In this document: positions 1 through 9,092 of the stretch, in pieces | Position numbering within the stretch: position 1 is the stretch's first letter | Layout: every line of letters begins with the position of its first letter | From: Streptomyces smyrnaeus | GTDB lineage: Bacteria > Actinomycetota > Actinomycetes > Streptomycetales > Streptomycetaceae | Direction: 5' to 3' | Assembly (NCBI RefSeq): GCF_017676345.1 | Contig: NZ_JAFFZM010000031.1 | Span: 1-64,000 of the forward strand | DNA: 64,000 nucleotides | The notes under the pieces: generated by a model | Seen by the model: only the letters and a program-made list of their open reading frames with translations | Databases searched by the model: none | Told to the model about the DNA's origin: nothing | Program-made: the position numbers and the translations under genes

Positions 1-18
1 ATGGTGGCGGCGCAGAAA

Positions 19-798
19 TCAGAAGCGGCGAGTGATCAGCGCGCGCTTGACCTCCTGGATGGCCTTGGTCACCTCGATACCGCGCGGGCAGGCGTCCGTG
101 CAGTTGAAGGTGGTCCGGCAGCGCCAGACCCCGTCCCGGTCGTTGAGGATCTCCAGCCGCTGCTCCCCGGCCTCGTCCCGCGAGTCGAAGATGAACCGGT
201 GCGCGTTCACGATCGCGGCGGGCCCGAAGTACTGCCCGTCGTTCCAGAAGACGGGGCAGGAGGACGTGCACGCCGCGCACAGGATGCACTTGGTGGTGTC
301 GTCGAACCGCTCCCGGTCCTCGGCGGACTGGTACCGCTCACGGGTCGGCTCGTTCCCCGTCGTCACCAGGAACGGCATCACATCGCGGTAGGCCTGGAAG
401 AACGGCTCCATGTCGACCACGAGGTCCTTGAGCACCGTGAGCCCCTTGATGGGCTCCACGGTGATCGGCTTCTCGGGAGAGATGTCCTTCAGCAGCGTCT
501 TGCAGGCGAGCCGGTTGCGCCCGTTGATCCGCATGGCATCGGAACCGCAGATGCCGTGCGCGCAGGAGCGGCGGAACGTCAGCGTCCCGTCCAGCTCCCA
601 CTTGATCTGGTGCAGCGCGTCCAGGACGCGCTCCTTCGGGTCGATCTTCAGGGTGAAGTCCTGCCACTGCGGCTCCGCGGCGACCTCCGGGTTGAACCGG
701 CGGATCCGCAGCGTGACGGTGATCAGGTGCGCGGCGGCACCGCCCTCGGCGTCCGAGGGATCGGCGGCGTCGTTCTTCTCCAGCGTTGCAGTGCTCAT
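19..798 (-). CDS. sdhB: Succinate dehydrogenase iron-sulfur subunit
   Basis: 259 aa. Carries electrons from the flavoprotein subunit to the membrane quinone site in complex II. The N-terminal plant-type ferredoxin part shows the [2Fe-2S] cysteines in CAHGICGSD and the later NRLAC. The C-terminal part has the 4Fe-4S and 3Fe-4S ligand groups CILCAACTSSCP and CRTTFNCTDACPRG. The ATG shares one base with the sdhA stop (TGATG), so translation is probably coupled. It is the last gene of sdhCDAB as seen here. Length and motifs are normal for the family. Confidence 0.97.
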   Translation of the reverse strand: MSTATLEKNDAADPSDAEGGAAAHLITVTLRIRRFNPEVAAEPQWQDFTLKIDPKERVLDALHQIKWELDGTLTFRRSCAHGICGSDAMRINGRNRLACKTLLKDISPEKPITVEPIKGLTVLKDLVVDMEPFFQAYRDVMPFLVTTGNEPTRERYQSAEDRERFDDTTKCILCAACTSSCPVFWNDGQYFGPAAIVNAHRFIFDSRDEAGEQRLEILNDRDGVWRCRTTFNCTDACPRGIEVTKAIQEVKRALITRRF

Positions 799-2561
799 CA
801 GTACTTACGCTCCATCGGCTGGTAGCGGGTCTGCACGACCGGCTTGTAGTCCAGCCGGATCGACTCGGTGCCGTCGTCGCCCACCTCGCGGTACGCCATG
901 GTGTGCCGCATGAAGTTGACGTCGTCGCGGTTGGGGAAGTCCTCGCGGTAGTGGCCGCCGCGCGACTCCTTGCGGGCCAGCGCGGAGACCGCCGTCACCT
1001 CGGCCAGGTCGAGCAGGTTGCCCAGCTCCAGGGCCTCCAGCAGGTCGGTGTTGAACCGCTTGCCCTTGTCCTGCACGCTGATGTCGCGGAAGCGCTTGCG
1101 CAGGGCGCCGATCTCCTCGACGGCCTCCTTGAGCGTCTGCTCCGTGCGGAAGACCATGACGTTCTTGTCCATGCACTCCTGGAGCGCCTTGCGGATCTCC
1201 ACCACGCGCTCGTTGCCGGTGGCGTCCCGCAGGTTCTCGATCTCGTCGAGAACGAACTTGGCGGGCTCGGGAGGCAGTTCGACGTAGTCGGCGGTGGAGG
1301 CGTACTCGGCAGCCGCGATACCGGCCCGGCGGCCGAAGACGTTGATGTCCAGCAGGGAGTTGGTGCCCAGCCGGTTGGCGCCGTGCACGGAGACGCAGGC
1401 CACCTCGCCGGCCGCGTACAGCCCGGGCACCGGAGTGTTGTTGTCCTGCAGCACCTCGCCCAGCACGTTGGTGGGGATACCGCCCATCGCGTAGTGCGCG
1501 GTCGGCTGGATCGGCACCGGGTCGGTGTACGGCTCGATGCCCAGGTAGGTGCGGGCGAACTCGGTGATGTCCGGCAGCTTGGCGTCCAGCTGCTCGGGCG
1601 GCAGATGGGTGAGGTCCAGGAAGACGTGGTCGCCCTCGGGGCCGCAGCCCCGCCCCTCGCGGATCTCGGTGTAGATCGCGCGGGAGACGACGTCACGGGA
1701 GGCCAGGTCCTTCATGACGGGCGCGTACTTCTCCATGAAGCGCTCGCCGTCCTTGTTGCGCAGGATGCCGCCCTCACCGCGGGCGCCCTCCGTGAGCAGG
1801 ATGCCCATCTTCCAGATGCCGGTCGGGTGGAACTGGAAGAACTCCATGTCCTCCAGCGGCAGCCCGCGCCGGAACGCGGCGGCCTGGCCGTCACCGGTCA
1901 GGGTGTGCGCGTTCGAGGTCACCTTGAAGAACTTGCCGTTGCCGCCCGAGGCGAAGACGACGGCCTTGGCCTGGAAGATGTGCACATCCCCGGTGGCCAG
2001 CTCGTAGGCGACGACGCCGGCGGTCTTCTTGACGCCCTCGTCCTCGTTGAGCAGCAGGTCCAGGACGTAGAACTCGTTGAAGAACTCCACACCCTCCTTG
2101 ACGCAGTTCTGGTACAGCGTCTGGAGGATCATGTGGCCCGTGCGGTCCGCCGCGTAGCAGGAGCGGCGCACCGGGGCCTCACCGTGGTTGCGGGAGTGCC
2201 CGCCGAACCGCCGCTGGTCGATGGTGCCGTTCGGGGTGCGGTTGAAGGGCAGGCCCATCTTCTCCAGGTCGAGGACGGAGTCGATGGCCTCCTTCGCCAG
2301 GATCTCGGCGGCGTCCTGGTCGACCAGGTAGTCGCCGCCCTTGATCGTGTCGAAGGTGTGCCACTCCCAGTTGTCCTCCTCGACGTTGGCCAGGGCGGCG
2401 GCCATGCCGCCCTGCGCCGCGCCGGTGTGGGAGCGGGTGGGGTAGAGCTTGGTCAGCACCGCGGTGCGGCTGCGCTTCGTCGACTCGATGGCCGCGCGCA
2501 TACCGGCGCCACCCGCACCGACGATGACGGTGTCGTACTTGTGGATCTTGACGTTGTTCAT
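798..2561 (-). CDS. sdhA: Succinate dehydrogenase flavoprotein subunit
   Basis: 587 aa. Oxidises succinate to fumarate with covalently bound FAD on the cytoplasmic face of complex II. The N-terminal dinucleotide fold is VIVGAGGAGMRAAI. RSHTGAAQGG holds the histidine that normally carries FAD. HGANRLGTNSLL and the EGARGEGG region belong to the substrate-binding fold. The protein is full length with no disrupted motif. It starts 31 bases after sdhD and its stop overlaps the sdhB start. Confidence 0.97.
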   Translation of the reverse strand: MNNVKIHKYDTVIVGAGGAGMRAAIESTKRSRTAVLTKLYPTRSHTGAAQGGMAAALANVEEDNWEWHTFDTIKGGDYLVDQDAAEILAKEAIDSVLDLEKMGLPFNRTPNGTIDQRRFGGHSRNHGEAPVRRSCYAADRTGHMILQTLYQNCVKEGVEFFNEFYVLDLLLNEDEGVKKTAGVVAYELATGDVHIFQAKAVVFASGGNGKFFKVTSNAHTLTGDGQAAAFRRGLPLEDMEFFQFHPTGIWKMGILLTEGARGEGGILRNKDGERFMEKYAPVMKDLASRDVVSRAIYTEIREGRGCGPEGDHVFLDLTHLPPEQLDAKLPDITEFARTYLGIEPYTDPVPIQPTAHYAMGGIPTNVLGEVLQDNNTPVPGLYAAGEVACVSVHGANRLGTNSLLDINVFGRRAGIAAAEYASTADYVELPPEPAKFVLDEIENLRDATGNERVVEIRKALQECMDKNVMVFRTEQTLKEAVEEIGALRKRFRDISVQDKGKRFNTDLLEALELGNLLDLAEVTAVSALARKESRGGHYREDFPNRDDVNFMRHTMAYREVGDDGTESIRLDYKPVVQTRYQPMERKY

Positions 2562-2592
2562 CGGGAAAACCTCAGCCTTCAGCCCCGGTACG

Positions 2593-3096
2593 TCAGCGGA
2601 TGTTCGGGTCGAAGGTGAAGATCACCAGCGTGCCCAGCAGGACGGTGAAGACGGTGGCCGTGTACAGCAGCATCTTCAGCCAGAAGCGGGTGTTGTCGCG
2701 CTCGGCGTAGTCGTTGATCACCGTGCGCAGCCCGTTGGCACCGTGCAGCATCGCCAGCCACAGCATCGCCAGGTCCCACACCTGCCAGAACGGCGAGGCC
2801 CAACGGCCCGCGACGAACGCGAAGCCGATCTTGCTCACACCGCCGTCCAGCACCAGCTGGATCAGCAGATGGCCCAGGACCAGCACCACCAGCACGATGC
2901 CCGACAGCCGCATGAACAGCCACGTCTGCATCTCGAAATTGCCGCGGGAGGCCTTCGGCGTCTTCGCGGTCCGCTTGCGCGGCGGCTCGATCACGGGGGC
3001 CGGGTGGTCCACGTCGATCCGTGCCACCTCATCGGTGGGGTCGGCGGACCCTCCGGCCTCGTTCTTCGCGGCCTCGGTCGTCTCGGTCGTCGACAT
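2593..3096 (-). CDS. sdhD: Succinate dehydrogenase membrane anchor subunit
   Basis: 167 aa. A hydrophilic N-terminus of about 55 residues precedes three hydrophobic helices (roughly residues 60-85, 105-128 and 138-160), as expected of the smaller heme/quinone anchor of complex II. The histidine-containing segment HGANGLRTVINDYAER resembles the heme-proximal helix of SdhD. It lies 6 bases after sdhC and 31 before sdhA, so it is certainly in the same operon. Confidence 0.94.
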   Translation of the reverse strand: MSTTETTEAAKNEAGGSADPTDEVARIDVDHPAPVIEPPRKRTAKTPKASRGNFEMQTWLFMRLSGIVLVVLVLGHLLIQLVLDGGVSKIGFAFVAGRWASPFWQVWDLAMLWLAMLHGANGLRTVINDYAERDNTRFWLKMLLYTATVFTVLLGTLVIFTFDPNIR

Positions 3097-3102
3097 CAGA
3101 CA

Positions 3103-3483
3103 TCAGCTCCCGAACAGCTCGCGCAGCGTGTGCTGCAGGACCGGGTAGAAGGCACCGGCCATGAGGACGGTCCACACGCCCAGCACGGTCCACAGCATTT
3201 GCTTCTGATACCTCGCGCCCTTCGACCAGAAGTCCACGGCGATGACCCGCAGGCCGTTCAGCGCGTGGAACAGGATGGCGGCCACCAGGCCGTACTCCAT
3301 CAGATTGACGAGCGGAGTCTTGTAGATCGCGACAGTGTCGTCGTACGCCTCTGGCGAGACGCGGACGAGCGCGGTGTCGAGCACGTGCACGAACAGGAAG
3401 AAGAAGATGAGGACGCCGGTGACTCGATGAGCCACCCAGGACCACATTCCTTCCCGGCCGCGGTACAGCGTTCCAGCCGGCAC
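3103..3483 (-). CDS. sdhC: Succinate dehydrogenase cytochrome b556 subunit
   Basis: 126 aa from the chosen GTG (MPAGTLYRG...). The frame is open up to an ATG at 3573. The GTG at 3483 is preferred because a GGAGG motif lies 9-10 bases before it, and the product then has the 126-residue length I recall for Streptomyces SdhC. Three transmembrane helices are visible. WVAHRVTGVLIFFFLFVHV and LFHALNGLRVIAVDFW carry the conserved SdhC histidines for heme b and quinone binding. First gene of the sdhCDAB operon. Confidence 0.93.
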   Translation of the reverse strand: MPAGTLYRGREGMWSWVAHRVTGVLIFFFLFVHVLDTALVRVSPEAYDDTVAIYKTPLVNLMEYGLVAAILFHALNGLRVIAVDFWSKGARYQKQMLWTVLGVWTVLMAGAFYPVLQHTLRELFGS

Positions 3484-3712
3484 GGATAAACCCTCCGGGA
3501 GCGGATATTGGGGCCTGCCGGCTTCGGTAGGTCGGGCGGGCCCGGCCGGGTACGGTCCACCGGCCTCGGTCATCGTAGCGACGGGCTGTCGGCACGTTCG
3601 CCCAGGGGTATGCAGGTGTGATCAATCAGGCACGGACGGACTATCTGCGATGTGAGGGGCGACACACGGTGTGCTGCTGTCGCGGTGCCCCGTTCGGCCC
3701 CTTGTGCGGGGG

Positions 3713-4237
3713 CTATCGCGGTGAATCGGAGGTCACCAGCCGCCCCAGCCGACCCCGCGCGAGCCGCCGCAGTTCCTCGGCCGTCACCGCCCACTCCTCG
3801 TCCGCATCGTTCTCCAACCGCAACCGGATTCCCGCCAGCACCTGATCCAGCCGCTCCTGGACGGCGAAGCCGTCCACACAGCACAAGAACGCGTGCCCGA
3901 ACTTCCGCTCGTACGCCCCGTGAGCGGCCCGCAGGGCGGTGTGCGCGGCGAGCACCCCCAGTTGCGGCTCCCCCTCCAGCGGGTGCGCCGCCGACTCGCA
4001 GATCAGCGCCTCGCGCAGATCCGCCGAGGTCAGGTCGTAGCTCGCCTCGTCGGCCGCCGCCAGCAGCGCTTCCCGGTCCGGATAGGGCCGGTGCGCCGCG
4101 ATCCGCCGCGCCCAGCGGCGGCTGCCGCAGCAGCGCAGCAGCAGGGGCTCGACCGTGGTGACGGCCGCGGTGTTGAGCCGGTCCAGAGGTATCCGCTGTG
4201 TTCGCGGCTGCGACTGGGAAGGAGTGGGAAGGCTCAT
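3713..4237 (-). CDS. OHCU decarboxylase (purine/urate catabolism)
   Basis: 174 aa from the ATG at 4237, with GGAG just before it; an upstream ATG at 4333 would add 32 unconserved residues. It resembles 2-oxo-4-hydroxy-4-carboxy-5-ureidoimidazoline decarboxylase, which makes S-allantoin from the urate oxidation product. Family features are LLRCCGSRRWARRI, the AAHPLEGEP segment holding the likely catalytic His, and YERKFGHAFLCC. The usual HPRIG motif is altered to HPLEG. No urate oxidase or HIU hydrolase gene is adjacent. It is divergent from the GH20 gene. Family assignment is fairly sure; activity is inferred. Confidence 0.78.
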   Translation of the reverse strand: MSLPTPSQSQPRTQRIPLDRLNTAAVTTVEPLLLRCCGSRRWARRIAAHRPYPDREALLAAADEASYDLTSADLREALICESAAHPLEGEPQLGVLAAHTALRAAHGAYERKFGHAFLCCVDGFAVQERLDQVLAGIRLRLENDADEEWAVTAEELRRLARGRLGRLVTSDSPR

Positions 4238-4401
4238 GCGCTCCGTAAGGTCCGAAGGATCCCGATGTCGGCCCGGTGTCGTCACCGTAGTCGCGGCCGA
4301 GGGATGATCGGCCGTCCGAAGCGTGTTTTTCACCCGGAAGGGAACGCGCGGGAGCGCATAGCTGACGGGGAAGGGTTGAGAAGGGGAAATACCGTAGTCG
4401 T

Positions 4402-6078
4402 ATGGGACGAAACTGGTCGAAGAAGTCCGGACGGGCCGACACCGGGGCAGCAGGCCGCTCGGGTGCTCTGTTGGCGCTCACCCTCGCTGTCGGCCTCACC
4501 GGCCTGACCGCCTGCGGCGGGAACGGCGACGGTGGGGGAGACGCGCCCTCCGCCTCCGCGTCCACGAACGACCGCGGCCAGCAGCCCTTCAAGGGTCCCG
4601 ACCGGCTCGGCCCGACCCCCTCTGCCGTTCCCTCCGTACGCGAATGGAAGGCCGTGCGCGGTCCCGGGTGGCAGCGCACGGAGCACACCCGCGTCGTCAC
4701 CGGTAGCGACTCGCTGCGCGACGAGGCGAAACTCCTCGCCGACGAACTGAAGGTGAAGGTCGCCAAGGGCCCGTCCCGCACCGGCGACATCGAACTGAAA
4801 CGCGATAACGGCGACAACGGCGGCAAGAAGGACAAGAAGGACAAGAAGGGGAAGAGTGGCGAGCCCGGCAGTGGGCCGGAGGGCTACCGGCTGGTCAGCC
4901 GCGACGGCAAGGTGACCATCACCGGCAGCGACGACGCCGGGGTCTTCTACGGCACCCGCACCCTGCTGCAGACCCACCGGGCCCAGGGCCGGTTCGCCGA
5001 GGGCACCGTCCGGGACGCGCCGGACCGCCCCCAGCGCGGCTTCTCCCTCGACATCGCCCGCAAGAACTTCAGCGCCGACTGGATCAAGGACCGGATCCGC
5101 GAGATGGGCGACCTGAAGCTCAACCAGCTGCAGCTGCACCTCTCCGACGACCAGGCGTTCCGCGTCGAGAGCGACACCCACCCCGAGATCGTCTCCGACC
5201 CCCATCTGACCAAGGCCCAGATCCGCGACATCGTCGAGCTCGCCGCCTCCCGGCACATCACCGTCATCCCGGAGATCGACTCACCCGGCCACCTCGGCGC
5301 CGTACTGAAGGCCCACCCGGAGCTCCAGCTGCGCAGCGCCTCCGGCCGGACGCCGCGCGGCGCCATCGACATCAGCAAGCCGGCCGCGGCCGACCTCGTC
5401 GACGACCTGCTGGTCGAGTTCGCCGAGCTGTTCCCCGGCCGGTACGCGCACGCGGGCGGCGACGAGTACCAGGCGCTGATGACGCAGAACCCCGAGCAGA
5501 CCTACCCCGGCCTCGCCCAGGAGGCGCGGAAGCGGTTCGGCGAGAACGCCAAGGTCCAGGATCTGGCGACCGCCTGGCTCAACGACCGCGCCGCGACGCT
5601 GCGCAAACACGGCAAGATGCCGCAGGTGTGGAACGACGGCATGCACCGCGGCGGCGTCGTCGAGCCGAACAAACCCCGCCAGGTCGCCTACTGGACCGGG
5701 CGGGAGCAGGGGGAGCGGCAGCCCGCGGAGTATCTGCGGGAGGGCTGGGAGGTCGTCAACTTCAACGACGAGTACCTGTACTACGTCCTCGGTCAGCCCA
5801 ACAATTTCACCTACCCGACAGGCCGCCGCATCTACGAGGACTGGACCCCCGCCGTGGTGCGCGGCACCGAGCCGGTGCCCAAGAAGTGGGCCGGGCGGGA
5901 CCACATCCTCGGCGGCCGGTTCGCCGTCTGGGGCGACCTCGCGGACGCGCAGACCACCGAGCAGGTCGCCCGAGGGATCCGGCTGCCGCTCGCCGCCACC
6001 GCCCAGAAACTCTGGGACCCCCAGCGGCCCGAACGCTCCTGGTCCGACTTCGTGAAGCTGGCCAACCGGGTGGACTGA
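4402..6078 (+). CDS. Beta-N-acetylhexosaminidase lipoprotein (GH20)
   Basis: 558 aa. The signal peptide ends in the lipobox LTAC (Cys38), so this is a membrane-anchored extracellular enzyme that should release terminal GlcNAc/GalNAc from chitin or peptidoglycan fragments. A GH20b-like N-terminal domain (about 75-210) contains a Lys-rich insert near residues 140-155. The catalytic barrel follows, with the Asp-Glu pair in HAGGDEY (Asp354-Glu355) typical of substrate-assisted GH20 catalysis. The ATG follows an AAGGGG-type ribosome site. It is probably monocistronic. Confidence 0.93.
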   Translation: MGRNWSKKSGRADTGAAGRSGALLALTLAVGLTGLTACGGNGDGGGDAPSASASTNDRGQQPFKGPDRLGPTPSAVPSVREWKAVRGPGWQRTEHTRVVTGSDSLRDEAKLLADELKVKVAKGPSRTGDIELKRDNGDNGGKKDKKDKKGKSGEPGSGPEGYRLVSRDGKVTITGSDDAGVFYGTRTLLQTHRAQGRFAEGTVRDAPDRPQRGFSLDIARKNFSADWIKDRIREMGDLKLNQLQLHLSDDQAFRVESDTHPEIVSDPHLTKAQIRDIVELAASRHITVIPEIDSPGHLGAVLKAHPELQLRSASGRTPRGAIDISKPAAADLVDDLLVEFAELFPGRYAHAGGDEYQALMTQNPEQTYPGLAQEARKRFGENAKVQDLATAWLNDRAATLRKHGKMPQVWNDGMHRGGVVEPNKPRQVAYWTGREQGERQPAEYLREGWEVVNFNDEYLYYVLGQPNNFTYPTGRRIYEDWTPAVVRGTEPVPKKWAGRDHILGGRFAVWGDLADAQTTEQVARGIRLPLAATAQKLWDPQRPERSWSDFVKLANRVD

Positions 6079-6185
6079 CCCGGCACGCCCCCTCCCCTTC
6101 GGGGCCCGCATGGGCGCCGACGTGCGGCACCAAGCTGCCAGGAGCAGCATGGAAGCACGGAGCGTCCACCTCGGGAGCAGCAGCG

Positions 6186-6434
6186 ATGACACGGTTCATG
6201 GACGTACACCACGGCATGGAGGGCATCACGGCCGAGCAGCTCAGGGCCGCCCACCAGGCAGACCAGGAGATCGAAGGAGAAGAGGGCGTGCGTTTCGAGC
6301 GGGCCTGGGCGGACCCGGAATCGGGGACCGTCTACTGCCTCTCCGAGGCGCCCTCGGCCGACGCCGTCCAACGCGTGCACGACCGCGCGGGGCACCCGGC
6401 GGACGAGATCCACCCGCTGCCCCTGGTGGTGTGA
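6186..6434 (+). CDS. DUF4242 family protein, SCO4226-like
   Basis: 82 aa. The start ATG follows GGGAG by 7 bases. The sequence (MTRFMDVHHGMEG... to ...HPADEIHPLPLVV) closely resembles, from memory, S. coelicolor SCO4226, a small ferredoxin-like-fold protein described as nickel-binding. The MDVHHG segment and later His/Asp residues could serve as metal ligands. It lies between the GH20 gene and a convergent SUKH gene. The physiological role is not established by the sequence. Confidence 0.85.
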   Translation: MTRFMDVHHGMEGITAEQLRAAHQADQEIEGEEGVRFERAWADPESGTVYCLSEAPSADAVQRVHDRAGHPADEIHPLPLVV

Positions 6435-6474
6435 GCCCGCACCGCGGGGCCGGCGCGCACCCGCGGGTGGGCGG

Positions 6475-7791
6475 TCACCAGTAGGCGGCGTCCGTCCAGG
6501 GCTCGAAGCCGATGAAGTCGAGCGGGTCGTCGTCCTCGTCGAGCTCCGCGAAACCGGGCGCGGCGAAGTGCCCGCGAAGCCAGGCGAGCAGGGTCTCGAC
6601 CAAGGAGCCCTCCAGCGGCGGGCCCTGCGGGGCGTGCCGCGGCCACACCAGCAGCGGCCACCGGTCGGGATCCTCGTCCTCGGTCAGCCAGCCGAGCACA
6701 TCGCCGTCGATGGAGTTGGCGAACGGCAGGAAGCCGCCCGGCTCGGGCCAGACGGCCAGCGGATACTCCTCGCGCCAGTTGGCGCGCAGGGACCGGTAGG
6801 CGTCGTTGGCCTCCTGCACATGCCGGACGAACCCTCCCACCGTCCCCCGGCCGTCGCCGGGGGACGGCGACCCGGAGGCGGCGCCCTCGGCCCGGCGCAG
6901 CGGCGTGTGGAAGCGCAGCCACTGCGACCAGCAGCCCGCCCCGTAGGTGTTCAGCAGCGTGACGTACTCGCGCGGCAGCCGGGTGCCCAGCTCGGCGAAG
7001 AGGGGTTCCCAGCCGTCGGCCGCCGCGTTGCCCAGATACGGCTCCGGCGGCGGCGGGACGAGCGTGGTGAGCGCGGCCGTCCCGCTGCCCTCGCTCAGCG
7101 CGGCGCGCCGGGCCGGGTCGTGCTCGGGCTCGGGCGGCGGCGGGGTCCAGGGGGCGGCGTCGGGGAGGAACGCGGTGCGCCGGGCGGTGCCGGGCAGCGG
7201 TCCGAACCGGCCGCCGCCGTCCATGGCGATGCCGTCGGTCAGCAGTGCGGTGAGGGTTTCGGTCGCGGTACGGCCGAGGTGGTACCAGGGGCGGGTCGTG
7301 GAAGCGGCGTGCGGATCGGGGCTGGGGTAGGGGTCCCGGTCGAAGAGGACCACGGGCCACTCGTCGGGGTCGTCGGAGGCCGAGGTGTCCCAGAACAGCC
7401 GCGCGCTGCCCCGCGTCTCGCCCCACGCCAGCAGCCCGCCGGGCGCGGGGTGGAAGGGCGGCGGGCCGTCGGGGCCGGCACCGCGCGAGTTGATGCGCGT
7501 CTGTCGGTGGGTCTCGCGCAGCCAGTCGCCGTAGGCGAATCTGTCCCGCTGGACGCACGGCGCGTGCACCCAGACGTATTCGCCGATGTCGAGCGGCCCG
7601 TAGGCCGTCACCAGTTCCTTGTAGTCGCCGGGCAGCCGCAGCCCCAGCCAGGACTCGACGGCGGGCCAGTCCACCGGGACGGGGGCGGGCGCCTGTGGCG
7701 GGGTCGTCCCCGCGTCGGCGTCCGGGAGCGCGAAGTGCCGGGCCAACTCGGCGAGACGCGGGGAGGGGCGGGGCGGTGTGGGACCGTTCAT
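6475..7791 (-). CDS. Tandem SMI1/KNR4 (SUKH)-like protein
   Basis: 438 aa from the ATG at 7791. Two SUKH-type units are recognisable. The first (about 15-190) has WPAVESWLGLRLPGDYKELVTAYG and DWPAVESW-like helices. The second (about 245-438) has LFAELGTRLPREYVTLLNTYG and ends in a DDPLDFIGFEPW tail. SUKH proteins often act as immunity proteins against polymorphic toxins. No toxin gene is adjacent, so here that role is only a family possibility. The segments between the units are Pro/Glu-rich. The ribosome site is weak, so the start is uncertain. Confidence 0.72.
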   Translation of the reverse strand: MNGPTPPRPSPRLAELARHFALPDADAGTTPPQAPAPVPVDWPAVESWLGLRLPGDYKELVTAYGPLDIGEYVWVHAPCVQRDRFAYGDWLRETHRQTRINSRGAGPDGPPPFHPAPGGLLAWGETRGSARLFWDTSASDDPDEWPVVLFDRDPYPSPDPHAASTTRPWYHLGRTATETLTALLTDGIAMDGGGRFGPLPGTARRTAFLPDAAPWTPPPPEPEHDPARRAALSEGSGTAALTTLVPPPPEPYLGNAAADGWEPLFAELGTRLPREYVTLLNTYGAGCWSQWLRFHTPLRRAEGAASGSPSPGDGRGTVGGFVRHVQEANDAYRSLRANWREEYPLAVWPEPGGFLPFANSIDGDVLGWLTEDEDPDRWPLLVWPRHAPQGPPLEGSLVETLLAWLRGHFAAPGFAELDEDDDPLDFIGFEPWTDAAYW

Positions 7792-8294
7792 GCGGCCGCA
7801 TCGTGGCACGGCGCCGGCCCGCGGGGCCCGACAGGGTGGCGCACGGCTGCGAGGCGCACGACCTGCGGACAGCTGCCGTGAAGAAGCCGAAGACGACCGG
7901 GGTCGCCACCCCCCACAGGAGAGACCCCGGTCGCCGTCGGACACGGGCTCACTACGCCAGCGGCTTGCCCGTACTCCCCTCAGCGTCGATGCCCCGCAAT
8001 GTGTTACGCCGTTCTCCCGCACCGCCCGAACATCTGTCACCGCTCCGCTCATGTGTCACCGCGCTGAGCCCGTTTCGCTGACGGCACGTGATTGAATCTT
8101 CACATACAGCGCGCTGTCAGCTCACGCCCGACTCCGGCATGGACGAGCGTGCGCATTTGGCCTTAGCGTGCTCCTCGCGTCGCGCCAGGCCGACCGAACC
8201 TGGCAGCCGGGAAGCGCATCCTGGCAGTCGGGACTCCGACCCCCGGCAGCGGCGCAGGCACAGACACCTTCGCGGAGTGGGGCGAGACACGAGC
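7792..8294. other. 503-base divergent intergenic region
   Basis: Separates the SUKH gene (minus) from the ECF sigma gene (plus). I find no supported gene in it. A direct repeat TGTCACCGC occurs at 8035-8043 and 8054-8062, 19 bases apart. A -10-like TAGCGT lies at 8164-8169 on the plus strand, which would give a leader of roughly 120 bases for the sigma gene. Neither element is proven. The sigma reading frame extends back to 8088, but that part does not look conserved. Confidence 0.4.
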
Positions 8295-9092
8295 GTGCAG
8301 GGGGACGACGCGGAGCTGACCGCTGCGGTGCGCGCGGCGCAGGAGGGGGACGAGCCCGCCTTCCGCACCGTCTACCGGGCCGTGCACCCGCGCCTGCTCG
8401 GCTACGTCCGCACGCTGGTGCCGGACGCGGACGCCGAGGACGTGGCTTCCGAGGCGTGGCTGCAGATCGCCCGCGACCTGTCCCGCTTCAAGGGCGACGC
8501 GGACCGGTTCCGTGGCTGGGCGGCGCGGATCGCCCGCAACCGGGCGCTCGACCATCTGCGGATGCGCGGGCGCCGCCCCGCTGTCGGCGGTGACGAGAGC
8601 GAACTGACCGGCCTGCCCGCGGGCGCGGACACGGCGGACGAGGCGCTGGAGGCGCTGGGCACCAGCAGCACGATGGCGCTCATATCCCAACTTCCGCGCG
8701 ACCAGGCCGAGGCGGTGGTGCTGCGGGTCGTGGTCGGACTGGACGCCAAAAGTGCCGCGCAGGTGCTGGGCAAGAGGTCGGGCGCCGTACGCACGGCGGC
8801 CCACCGCGGACTGCGCAAACTCGCGGAGCTGCTGGAGGAGGGCGCGCCGGGACCTTCCGGTGACGCGGCCGACGGCGTCGTCGGCCCGGCGACGAGCGGC
8901 CCGGCGACGAACCCGGCGACGAACGGCCCGATGGCCGACGGGTCGGTCGAGGGCGCGGTCGAGGGCCCTGTCGAAGGCTCCGGAGGGCGGGGCGGCGGGC
9001 CCAGGCCCGGTGGGGGCGTGACCAAGGGCAGGACGCGCGGTATGGCCCGCGGTGTGACGCATAAAGCCACACGAACGCTGAGGGAAACGTGA
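8295..9092 (+). CDS. ECF-type RNA polymerase sigma factor
   Basis: 265 aa from the GTG at 8295; the GTG at 8277 is an alternative. Region 2 (about 8-80) includes LLGYVRTLVPDADAEDVASEAW and FRGWAARIARNRALDHLR. Region 4 (about 125-180) includes LPRDQAEAVVLRVVVGLDAKSAAQVLG, a helix-turn-helix for the -35 element. An unusual Gly/Pro/Ala-rich C-terminal extension of about 80 residues follows region 4. The stop overlaps the start of the next gene, a predicted membrane protein, which suggests a sigma/anti-sigma pair. Confidence 0.9.
   Translation: MQGDDAELTAAVRAAQEGDEPAFRTVYRAVHPRLLGYVRTLVPDADAEDVASEAWLQIARDLSRFKGDADRFRGWAARIARNRALDHLRMRGRRPAVGGDESELTGLPAGADTADEALEALGTSSTMALISQLPRDQAEAVVLRVVVGLDAKSAAQVLGKRSGAVRTAAHRGLRKLAELLEEGAPGPSGDAADGVVGPATSGPATNPATNGPMADGSVEGAVEGPVEGSGGRGGGPRPGGGVTKGRTRGMARGVTHKATRTLRET

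Noticed and set aside
786..2618. 610-codon open frame antisense to sdhA
   Set aside because: The same shadow effect. The opposite strand encodes an intact flavoprotein subunit.
3651..3666. TGTG...CACA dyad upstream of sdhC, considered as a Rex or CRP-type site
   Set aside because: TGTGAGGGGCGACACA has only short matching ends and does not fit the Rex consensus TGTGAACGCGTTCACA in the middle. Too weak to call.
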